A stretch of 5,057 bases of DNA. Origin: an uncultured Bacilli bacterium. Lineage in GTDB: Bacteria > Bacillota_I > Bacilli_A > RF39 > UBA660. Both the position numbers and the translations under genes were made by a program. The stretch is from NCBI GenBank assembly GCA_944358275.1, contig CALVQZ010000011.1, positions 1 through 5,057 on the forward strand, read 5' to 3'. Under the pieces are notes generated by a model. It did no database searches. It saw nothing but the letters and a program-made list of their open reading frames with translations, and was not told the origin of the DNA. How positions within the stretch are numbered: the stretch's first letter is position 1; every line of letters begins with the position of its first letter. Shown one piece after another: positions 1 to 5,057 of this stretch.

Positions 1-733
1 CTGCATTAAAATCAGCAATATATTTGTCAAAAATAGTATTTAAAGCTCCTGCAAATCCCATTATTGCCTGCTTACTATCTCCTACAGCCATACACCTAAT
101 ATTTGTACTCTTAAATAATAATTTCAATATTTCGTAGTGTATATCTGTTGTATCTTGAAATTCATCTATAAAAACATATTGATATGGCGAACTTATAATT
201 TTTCTAACATCTTGATTATGTAATATAATCGAATACCCTAGATTCTTCATTAAATTCCAAGGGATATAACCACTTTTAATGTAATTATTTATTTTTACTT
301 TTTGTTTTCTATCTGCTAAAACAATATCTCTTATTAATTCTTTATCATCATTACACATATTTAACTTTTTTGGTAATGCTTCTAGCCAATCAGGTAAAAG
401 TTTATAAAATCTTTGTACTATAAAAAAGAGAAAGGCATCTAATGTAAATGAATCAAACCTACCATTTGCTATATAACCATATCTTTTATTTACTCTATCT
501 TTTAATGTTCTAGCAGCATCTACCTTATAACTCAAAGCTAATATTTTATATGGATTCTTACATAAATTTGTTTCAAATAGAAAACTGGCTTTCTGTGCAA
601 GCATTTCTGTTTTTCCAGAGCCTGGTCCTGCTATTACTAAAATATGTTCATCAATATTTTTTAAAATATTTTTTTCAATTTCTTCTGGGATAATAATATT
701 ATTACTAGGTTTCCATATATCATCTTTTTTCAT
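1..733 (-). CDS. gajB: UvrD/Rep-like superfamily 1 helicase, GajB-like (3' part outside the window)
   Basis: Only the first 244 residues are visible; the frame is still open at the left edge. Motif I (Walker A, GPGSGKT) is at residues 36-42. A motif Ia-like segment (LSYKVDAARTLKDR) is at about 67-80 and the TFHSF-equivalent (DSFTLDAF) at about 94-101. Motif II (VFIDEFQDT) is at 187-195, with the catalytic D190-E191, and motif III (VGDSKQAIMGFAGA) is at 217-230 with Q222. These are hallmarks of UvrD/PcrA/Rep helicases; motifs IV-VI would lie beyond the edge. The ATG at 733 is preceded by GGGGA five bases away. It lies 14 bases inside the end of the OLD gene in another frame, so translation is probably coupled. 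An OLD-TOPRIM protein followed by a UvrD helicase is the Gabija layout, where GajB is a DNA-activated ATPase/helicase complexed with GajA. The helicase family is certain; the GajB name rests on the neighbour. Confidence 0.88.
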   Translation of the reverse strand, partial: MKKDDIWKPSNNIIIPEEIEKNILKNIDEHILVIAGPGSGKTEMLAQKASFLFETNLCKNPYKILALSYKVDAARTLKDRVNKRYGYIANGRFDSFTLDAFLFFIVQRFYKLLPDWLEALPKKLNMCNDDKELIRDIVLADRKQKVKINNYIKSGYIPWNLMKNLGYSIILHNQDVRKIISSPYQYVFIDEFQDTTDIHYEILKLLFKSTNIRCMAVGDSKQAIMGFAGALNTIFDKYIADFNA

Positions 734-2687
734 TATTTTCCCCATTAATTAGTTTGTTTGCTTTTTGGACTAATCTTTTAATAACTTGTGGACATTTATT
801 GGCACATTCTTCATTGCTTAAAGCCATTATTTCAGCAATACCATTATAGTGTGCTGCAACTTTACTATTATTAATAAATAACTTTTTATATTTTCGTAAT
901 ATATTTTCTTTGTCTTTATATATATCTTCATATTCTTTATAATTATTATGGGATTTAAAAACTTCCTTTATAAATTCATCATTATCAATTTCATCTATTC
1001 TGTATTCTTTTTGATAATGTGATAACATTAAAAAATCCAAATCTAGTGGATATGAATAAAAAATATTATATTGTTCTAATGTTTTTAATACACTATTGAA
1101 ATCATCTTCTTTTTTGATATCATTGATATTACTTATACCATCAGGTAAGACAAGTGTAAATTGCTTATTATAATCTATAAGCATATTTTGTATATATTTT
1201 AAACTCCCAATACCTCCTGTGCTTCTTCCTAAATCAAAATCTAGCAGGGTTAAATATGGAATATCTAAATCTTTTAATAAACGCCACATATGATTTACAT
1301 GTCTACCATTTAATTTAACAAAAGCAATAAATGATGGATCTAATTCAAATCCTAATTTTTTTGATATACTTGGAATAACTATTTCTTCAGAAGCACCTTC
1401 TCCTAAAATAACTAACTTAGAAAAATATATTTCAGGATGGGCTAACACAGCCTGCACAATATATTTATAATCTTCCTTAGTTTTCTTAGAAGGTAAAGTT
1501 AAAGGTTTAATTATTGTATATCTATGCTCTTTAATAATTTTATGCCTAAAATAACGAATTTGCTCTAATCGATGAACCCGCTTAATTACTGCTGCAGAAT
1601 GAGTGGATACAAGTCCTATAACATTTTTATATCTATTTATGATGTCATACAAAAGATTAAAAATTTTACTTAAATAAAAAGGAGATAAATGATTTTCAGG
1701 TTCCTCTAAAATAAAAATTGTATAAGTAATTATTTTTTCGTTTATATCACGAAATCCTTTTACTAAACCTTCTTCTAACTTATGTTCTAATTCAAACATT
1801 GATAAAGAAAGGACGATATAAAGCAATGAAAGCTGACCATCACTTAGTTTTTCTAACTCAAATTTATTTCCATAATCTAAATCTATATATAACATTATGT
1901 TTTGCAATAAATTTTCAATGCTGTTTGATGACACATTAAAAACTAAATTTGAACAGTATCTTATATCCCTGTCAATAACTTGCTCCCACATTTGGTTAAT
2001 AATATTTAATATTTCTTTGATACCATTAAGTTCTTGTATCTTCTCATTTAAATTTACATTAATTTCTGTAAGCTTTTCTACTGCATCATCATATTCAGCA
2101 TATTTTGATATTAGATTTCCAATCTTTTTAATAATATCTCTACAAATCGCTTGACTATTTCTATAAGCAGGTATGTATATATAATCTATATATCGTAATA
2201 TTGTATTATTTGCCAAAATCTTATATGCATCTTCATCACCAAAAACAATATGTTCTGTATCATTAATTAACCAATATTTTTTCGAATCTACATCATATTC
2301 ATATTGAGAATCATCCCAAGATGATTCTAAGCGTAAAATTGCTTTATACTTGTTATCTTGTTTTGAAAAAAATATATACTGAGAAAAAATTGCTAAATTA
2401 TCTCTCAATTCACTTGAGTTATTTAGTTCTGGAAATAAAAATTCAGCTTCAATCACCATTTCTTTTGAGGGCATATTATTAAAACTTTCATCATTATTTA
2501 TATAAAAATCCGATTTCAATATTGTTCGTTCTTCTTTTGTTTTACCAAATAATTTACCTAATGCTTGAAATATTGCTGTTTTACCACTACCATTATTTCC
2601 AACAAAGAATGTAATATCTTGTTCCAAATTAATTGTACATTCTTTAAAACACATAAAATTTTTTAAAGTTAACTTATATAGATACAT
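720..2687 (-). CDS. gajA: OLD-family ATPase with C-terminal TOPRIM nuclease domain, GajA-like
   Basis: The protein has 655 residues from the chosen start. The N-terminal ABC-type ATPase shows Walker A GNNGSGKT (30-37), a degenerate signature LSDGQ (281-285), Walker B FILEEPENHL (325-334) and an H-loop histidine in VSTHSAA (H363). A helical, partly coiled segment at about 185-240 sits where OLD proteins carry a dimerisation region. The C-terminal TOPRIM domain begins with LGEGASEE (428-435, E430) and continues with LLDFDLGR (481-488, D483 and D485). A later lysine (K609, in SKVAAHYNG) probably matches the conserved catalytic lysine of class 2 OLD nucleases. I start at the ATG at 2687 because AGAGGGG lies just before it and the OLD-typical MYLYKLTLKNF follows directly. 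An in-frame ATG at 2699 would add four residues but has no ribosome binding site. Pairing with the overlapping UvrD helicase points to Gabija GajA, a metal-dependent DNA nuclease restrained by nucleotides. It is longer than the roughly 580-residue Bacillus GajA. Another OLD subclass remains possible. Confidence 0.88.
   Translation of the reverse strand: MYLYKLTLKNFMCFKECTINLEQDITFFVGNNGSGKTAIFQALGKLFGKTKEERTILKSDFYINNDESFNNMPSKEMVIEAEFLFPELNNSSELRDNLAIFSQYIFFSKQDNKYKAILRLESSWDDSQYEYDVDSKKYWLINDTEHIVFGDEDAYKILANNTILRYIDYIYIPAYRNSQAICRDIIKKIGNLISKYAEYDDAVEKLTEINVNLNEKIQELNGIKEILNIINQMWEQVIDRDIRYCSNLVFNVSSNSIENLLQNIMLYIDLDYGNKFELEKLSDGQLSLLYIVLSLSMFELEHKLEEGLVKGFRDINEKIITYTIFILEEPENHLSPFYLSKIFNLLYDIINRYKNVIGLVSTHSAAVIKRVHRLEQIRYFRHKIIKEHRYTIIKPLTLPSKKTKEDYKYIVQAVLAHPEIYFSKLVILGEGASEEIVIPSISKKLGFELDPSFIAFVKLNGRHVNHMWRLLKDLDIPYLTLLDFDLGRSTGGIGSLKYIQNMLIDYNKQFTLVLPDGISNINDIKKEDDFNSVLKTLEQYNIFYSYPLDLDFLMLSHYQKEYRIDEIDNDEFIKEVFKSHNNYKEYEDIYKDKENILRKYKKLFINNSKVAAHYNGIAEIMALSNEECANKCPQVIKRLVQKANKLINGENNEKR
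739..743 (-). promoter_or_regulatory. Ribosome binding site of the helicase gene, inside the OLD coding region
   Basis: The minus strand reads GGGGA followed by five bases (AAATA) and the ATG at 733. The site lies within the last codons of the OLD gene, so ribosomes finishing that gene are well placed to start the helicase. It fixes the start used for the helicase; the ATG at 723, closest to the OLD stop, is in a different frame. Confidence 0.6.
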
Positions 2688-2697
2688 ATCCCCTCTC
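2688..2697 (-). promoter_or_regulatory. Ribosome binding site deciding the OLD gene start
   Basis: The minus strand reads GAGAGGGGAT immediately before the ATG at 2687. The spacing is short, about four bases if AGAGG is the pairing core. The alternative ATG at 2699 overlaps this purine run and has only A/T-rich sequence upstream, so the downstream start is preferred. Confidence 0.5.
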
Positions 2698-2761
2698 ATA
2701 TGTATTAATAGATAAACATTAATATACTAATATACATAAAATATATTAAAAATTTCTTGGT

Positions 2762-2801
2762 ATATTATAACTAACTGGTTTAATTCATATTATATAACTA
2801 A
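2762..2801. repeat. Short A/T-rich direct repeat between the GIY-YIG and OLD genes
   Basis: ATATTATAACTAA at 2762-2774 recurs as ATATTATATAACTAA at 2787-2801, differing by a two-base insertion and offset by about 25 bases. On the minus strand each copy contains a TATAAT hexamer (2764-2769 and 2789-2794). I found no convincing -35 box at 16-18 bases from either. The pair could be a regulator site or weak promoter upstream of the OLD gene, or simply low-complexity A/T sequence. No GC-rich terminator hairpin is visible in the 152-base gap, so read-through from the GIY-YIG gene is possible. Confidence 0.25.
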
Positions 2802-2839
2802 TAGTAAATATTAAAGTATATAATAAAGAATCATACATT

Positions 2840-3715
2840 TTACGACTCCATTAACTTAACATTTCTATCCTTTAATGTAATATTATTTTCATCACACCAA
2901 GTTATAAGACCATTACAGTCATATCCACATACAAAACTAGATGCTGCAGAAGGACTTGCAAATAATATATTATCAATACGTTTAAAATTTTCATCTATTA
3001 CTAAATCATGTATCTGTCTCAATTTTTGTACTCTCTCAGATGACTTAACTATATTACTTATTATTGAGCCTGCATGAACTACAAATCCTTCTGCTGTTTC
3101 TTCTCCAACAGCATTTATCTTATTGGGTCTCTTAATATATAAGTATGCACTTTTTTCTCTATACGTTAAAGGTGTGAAAATTGTATGACCAAGACACTCT
3201 ACCAACAATTGCATATTAACTAATAGCTCTTTACTTTTTAACTCATCAGTTTTTTCATTTAATGTTTTTTTAATTCCTTTATTTGAATTTAATAAAATAT
3301 ATCTTTTAGCTTTATATGCTTTATCTATCAGCTCATATTCTATATATCTTCTAATAGCCATGTTTAAGTTATTATTAATAAATATAATAGCTGTATGCCA
3401 ATAAAATTTACTTGGTATTTTATCAGGATTATTACTTTCTTCACTTTCATATTCCTTAATATGTTCTGTTAATCTTTTAGATATATCCCCAGTTTCTCCT
3501 ATATATATACTATTTTTATTATCTATATTTTCAGTTTTACAAATCAAAATATATATACCAGGACTATCTATAAATAAAGACTGATTTTTTTTAAAATCTT
3601 CACGCGATATTTTATAAATATATCCATCTGTATTAAAAATTCTACTTTCTAACATACTATCTATCTTACCTTTATGTAAAATAGTTGTAACAATTCTTTC
3701 ATGTGGCATTTCCAT
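2840..3715 (-). CDS. GIY-YIG nuclease-domain protein with C-terminal DUF4357-type domain
   Basis: The protein has 291 residues. The GIY-YIG nuclease core starts with GIYIL (53-57) and IYIGETGDISKRLTEH (70-85). It carries Y55, Y71, R81 and H85 in the expected places, a putative metal-binding Glu in RRYIEYELI (E126), and N143 in LLNSN, so the active site looks intact. The C-terminal third resembles DUF4357: EGFVVHAGS (209-217) and SPSAASSFVCGYDCNGLITW (254-273), the 'SPSAA.fv.G...nG...W' pattern common after this type of GIY-YIG domain. The first 50 residues are not recognised. The family predicts a metal-dependent DNA endonuclease; target and role are unknown. The start is firm: AGGAG lies five bases before the ATG at 3715, and a sigma70-like promoter lies just upstream. 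The gene ends 152 bases before the OLD gene on the same strand. It may be an accessory of the Gabija-like pair or independent cargo; no signal peptide or membrane segment is seen. Confidence 0.88.
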   Translation of the reverse strand: MEMPHERIVTTILHKGKIDSMLESRIFNTDGYIYKISREDFKKNQSLFIDSPGIYILICKTENIDNKNSIYIGETGDISKRLTEHIKEYESEESNNPDKIPSKFYWHTAIIFINNNLNMAIRRYIEYELIDKAYKAKRYILLNSNKGIKKTLNEKTDELKSKELLVNMQLLVECLGHTIFTPLTYREKSAYLYIKRPNKINAVGEETAEGFVVHAGSIISNIVKSSERVQKLRQIHDLVIDENFKRIDNILFASPSAASSFVCGYDCNGLITWCDENNITLKDRNVKLMES

Positions 3716-3720
3716 AACAT

Positions 3721-3725
3721 CTCCT
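3721..3725 (-). promoter_or_regulatory. Ribosome binding site of the GIY-YIG gene
   Basis: The minus strand reads AGGAG, then five bases (ATGTT), then the ATG at 3715. It favours this start over the in-frame ATG two codons later at 3709, which would be eleven bases away. Confidence 0.7.
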
Positions 3726-3747
3726 AAATGTCTTTCTTAAAATATAT

Positions 3748-3776
3748 ATCATATCTTTTATATTGTCTAGTAACAA
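3748..3776 (-). promoter_or_regulatory. Sigma70-type promoter for the GIY-YIG gene
   Basis: On the minus strand a -35 box TTGTTA (3771-3776, four of six consensus bases) is followed by a 17-base spacer and a -10 box TATGAT (3748-3753, five of six). Transcription should start near 3741, giving a leader of about 25 bases that contains the ribosome binding site. The region just upstream (3777-3880) is nearly all A/T and could act as an UP element. No terminator is evident after the GIY-YIG gene, so this promoter could also feed the OLD and helicase genes. In A/T-rich DNA matches occur by chance, but correct spacing and position support this one. Confidence 0.6.
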
Positions 3777-3941
3777 TTAATATATTTTTAATATAATTTA
3801 TTATAATATTATTTATTTAATTAGTATATTGAAAATATATATGTTTGTTAATAAGTATTATATTTCATGTTAGAATATATCTTGCATGTAAGATGCTGGC
3901 ACATATATATATCTTTTGCTCGTTCTTAATCAGGCGCCTCT

Positions 3942-4040
3942 TTAAAAATTGCCTGCTAATTTTACACACAAAAAATGCCCTGACTTTTTAGCCATGGCTG
4001 TATTTTTTGCTTTTGAACTTCTGGAGCTATATTTATTCAT
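3942..4040 (-). CDS. Possible 32-residue basic peptide, or remnant of a gene
   Basis: An ATG at 4040 opens a 32-codon frame ending in TAA at 3942-3944. The predicted peptide is Lys/Ser-rich, beginning MNKYSSRSSKAK and containing MAKKSGHF. GGAG precedes the ATG by only two bases, which is too close to be convincing. The frame coincides with the patch of raised G+C. A different minus-strand frame remains open beyond its stop as far as about 3868, so it could be the end of a longer gene broken near the T/A run at 3941-3950. I do not recognise the peptide, and a chance frame is quite possible. Confidence 0.2.
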   Translation of the reverse strand: MNKYSSRSSKAKNTAMAKKSGHFLCVKLAGNF

Positions 4041-4046
4041 AGCTCC
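4023..4046. repeat. Perfect 8-base hairpin GGAGCTAT/ATAGCTCC
   Basis: GGAGCTAT (4023-4030) and its exact reverse complement ATAGCTCC (4039-4046) flank an eight-base A/T-rich loop. Neither side is followed by a T run, so it is not a typical terminator. The right arm is also part of the larger palindrome, so the same bases can pair either locally or with 4151-4158. Confidence 0.65.
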
Positions 4047-4171
4047 GTCAAGATATATGGGTTATTAGAATATCTAAAAACAAAAAGGGCTTCGCAAGTG
4101 CTACGCACCCTTTATATTTTTATATATTCTTATATTATATTACTAACGACGGAGCTATGAAGTATAAATAT
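4029..4171. repeat. Large imperfect palindrome with concentric arms
   Basis: Four pairs of arms share one axis at 4098.5. TTCATAGCTCCGTC (4036-4049) pairs exactly with 4148-4161, AGAATAT (4067-4073) with 4124-4130, TAAAAA (4075-4080) with 4117-4122, and AAAGGG (4084-4089) with 4108-4113. An outermost pair, ATATTTA (4029-4035) and TAAATAT (4165-4171), matches after a three-base offset. The two 17-base stretches between the outer arms pair only partly. The 18-base centre splits into two mini-hairpins, CTTCGCAAG and TGCTACGCA. It could be a MITE-like non-autonomous element, a folded recombination site, or an extended terminator of the integrase gene. Confidence 0.7.
4075..4113 (-). terminator. 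Probable rho-independent terminator of the integrase gene
   Basis: The core of the palindrome, read on the minus strand, is AAAGGG, an 18-base partly self-pairing loop, then CCCTTT followed by TTGTTTTTAG. A stem ending in a T-rich tract about 60 bases after the integrase stop is what a terminator should look like. The plus strand also has CCCTTT followed by ATATTTTTA, so it may work in both directions. The stem has only three G-C pairs and a long loop, so its strength is uncertain. Confidence 0.5.
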
Positions 4172-4175
4172 TATT

Positions 4176-5042
4176 TTAACATAAATAGTGTCTTGTAATG
4201 TCTTCTCGGTGATGACCCATCTCACGAGATACCCGCAAACATGCTGCTTTATCTGTCATTTTTTGATTTGTAACAAGTTCATTATACATATTCTGAGCAA
4301 AGTTATACCGAAATGAATGGGAGCCAGAATAGGTTTCATTCACTACTTCTGCTGCCTGCTTAATATCATTTAGGTATGTTCTATATTCTACTTTAAATAG
4401 ATTATTCTCATCTGCTAATCCCTTTAGTTTTTCAACATAACCTGTACTTAACTCTTTTTTTATATTATATCCACCTTTACCGCGAACAGAAAGAGTGTTG
4501 CCATGAAGTTGTTTATCTAGCTTTATATATCCTGCTTCCTGCACTCTTAGACCATACTCTAACTGCAAACCTGCAACTAGCTTATTACTTTCACATTTCA
4601 TATTATTGATAACATTTTCTGGGTTTGTAAAACCTCGATTAATATGTTTACTTTTATCACCTGCAAAACTTGCTTTTGCTTCTTTTATCGCTGCACTAAA
4701 ATCAAAAGCATTACCTTCTCTATACTTATTTAGTGCAACTTCAAGCTTGCCTATTGCTGATGAATAGGCATTTAAACTGCCTTTTGAAACGCCACTTTCT
4801 ATCTTGTCTTTTAAAAATTCTGATACTATTTCATTTGTCAAAAGCTCTATACTTTTTATACCAAACCCTTCTTTTGCAAAGTTATATAAATCTAGTGCAA
4901 CTTTAGAATAGTCTTTTAATACTTTATAACTATATATTTCTGTTGACTTCGCTATATCTGATTTTGTAACTGCTCCATTTTGGATAGCTTTTAGTTTTGC
5001 ATTATGCTTTGACCTGTTTGGTGCAAATATTTTACTAAACAC
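4176..5042 (-). CDS. Tyrosine recombinase / phage-type integrase (start uncertain, frame open to the edge)
   Basis: From the GTG at 5042 the protein has 288 residues. A helical SAM-like core-binding region (about 30-110) precedes the catalytic domain. The active site is complete: R166 in YGLRVQEA, K189 in VRGKGG, H242 and R245 in HSFR, H277 in EMGHHREDI, and the nucleophile Y286 in RHYLC at the extreme C-terminus. It should cut and rejoin DNA at specific sites through a 3'-phosphotyrosine link, integrating or excising an element or resolving DNA. The C-terminal 'VSREMGHHREDITRHYL' block resembles integrases of integrative elements more than cellular XerC/XerD. No ribosome binding site precedes the GTG and the frame has no stop up to 5057, so the true start may lie outside. 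G+C is about 35% in a sampled line against about 22% in the OLD gene, suggesting a different history. It is followed by a probable terminator and is likely not in one operon with the defence genes. Confidence 0.88.
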   Translation of the reverse strand: MFSKIFAPNRSKHNAKLKAIQNGAVTKSDIAKSTEIYSYKVLKDYSKVALDLYNFAKEGFGIKSIELLTNEIVSEFLKDKIESGVSKGSLNAYSSAIGKLEVALNKYREGNAFDFSAAIKEAKASFAGDKSKHINRGFTNPENVINNMKCESNKLVAGLQLEYGLRVQEAGYIKLDKQLHGNTLSVRGKGGYNIKKELSTGYVEKLKGLADENNLFKVEYRTYLNDIKQAAEVVNETYSGSHSFRYNFAQNMYNELVTNQKMTDKAACLRVSREMGHHREDITRHYLC

Positions 5043-5057
5043 TATTTCTACTTGTTT

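Larger units (their letters stand above)
3716..4175. other. 460-base non-coding gap between the integrase and the GIY-YIG gene
   Basis: The gap has three zones. From 3716 to 3776 lie the ribosome binding site and promoter of the GIY-YIG gene. From 3777 to about 3880 the sequence is almost pure A/T with no gene. From about 3879 to 4175 G+C rises and small dyads cluster: ATCTTGCATGTAAGAT (3879-3894, symmetric except one pair), CAGGC/GCCTG arms (3931-3935 and 3951-3955), AGCCATGGCT (3990-3999), a GGAGCTAT hairpin (4023-4046) and the large palindrome (4029-4171). I see no tRNA, CRISPR array or obvious insertion sequence. Since it follows an integrase, an attachment site could lie here, but no direct repeat proves it. 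Confidence 0.6.

Noticed and set aside
1897..2154. An 85-codon open frame on the plus strand
   Set aside because: It lies wholly inside the OLD gene on the opposite strand, encodes a Ser/Phe/Ile-rich product with no recognisable motif, and has no convincing ribosome binding site.
2700..2839. A rho-independent terminator after the GIY-YIG gene
   Set aside because: The sequence is almost all A/T and no stem with G-C pairs followed by a T run could be found.
3870..3992. Plus-strand frames of about 20 to 33 codons starting at ATGs near 3868 and 3894
   Set aside because: They are short and hydrophobic, have no ribosome binding site, and overlap the palindromic patch; chance frames are likely.
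3931..3999. CRISPR-like repeats from the recurring CAGG/GCC words
   Set aside because: The words are only four to six bases, unevenly spaced, and there is no repeat-spacer periodicity.
3895..4010. tRNA gene or tRNA fragment used as an attachment site
   Set aside because: No T-arm consensus, cloverleaf or CCA end could be traced on either strand.
4029..4171. Integron-type attC recombination site
   Set aside because: The dyad looks suggestive, but the required inverse-core and core boxes (RYYYAAC and GTTRRRY) are not at the expected ends, and the recombinase does not show recognisable IntI features.

Overview
The window is very AT-rich. The three genes on the left are roughly a quarter G+C in the lines I sampled, and the gene on the right is nearer a third. 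All four genes read on the minus strand, right to left. The proteins are rich in Lys, Asn and Ile, and Shine-Dalgarno-like motifs precede three of the starts. This fits a low-GC bacterium such as a Campylobacterota, Fusobacteria or low-GC Firmicutes member. The sequence does not settle the taxon.

Layout in transcription order: (1) a tyrosine recombinase with a complete R-K-HxxR-H-Y catalytic set, its 5' end at the right window edge; (2) a 460-base gap holding a large concentric palindrome that includes the likely integrase terminator, a patch of higher G+C with several small palindromes and a 32-codon frame of unknown status, and an almost pure A/T stretch leading into a good sigma70-type promoter; (3) a GIY-YIG nuclease with a C-terminal DUF4357-type domain; (4) a 152-base AT-rich spacer; (5) an OLD-family ATPase with a C-terminal TOPRIM nuclease domain, GajA-like; (6) a UvrD/Rep-type superfamily 1 helicase, GajB-like, which starts inside the last codons of the OLD gene and runs off the left edge with 244 residues visible.

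The OLD-TOPRIM plus UvrD helicase pair with overlapping ends is the architecture of the Gabija anti-phage system. In Gabija, GajA is a DNA nuclease whose activity is restrained by nucleotides, and GajB is a DNA-stimulated ATPase/helicase that associates with it. The less usual part is the GIY-YIG/DUF4357 protein directly upstream on the same strand, with its own promoter and no clear terminator before the OLD gene. This could be an extra component of a Gabija variant or an unrelated cargo gene. The neighbouring integrase and its different base composition suggest that the block is defence cargo of an integrative element.
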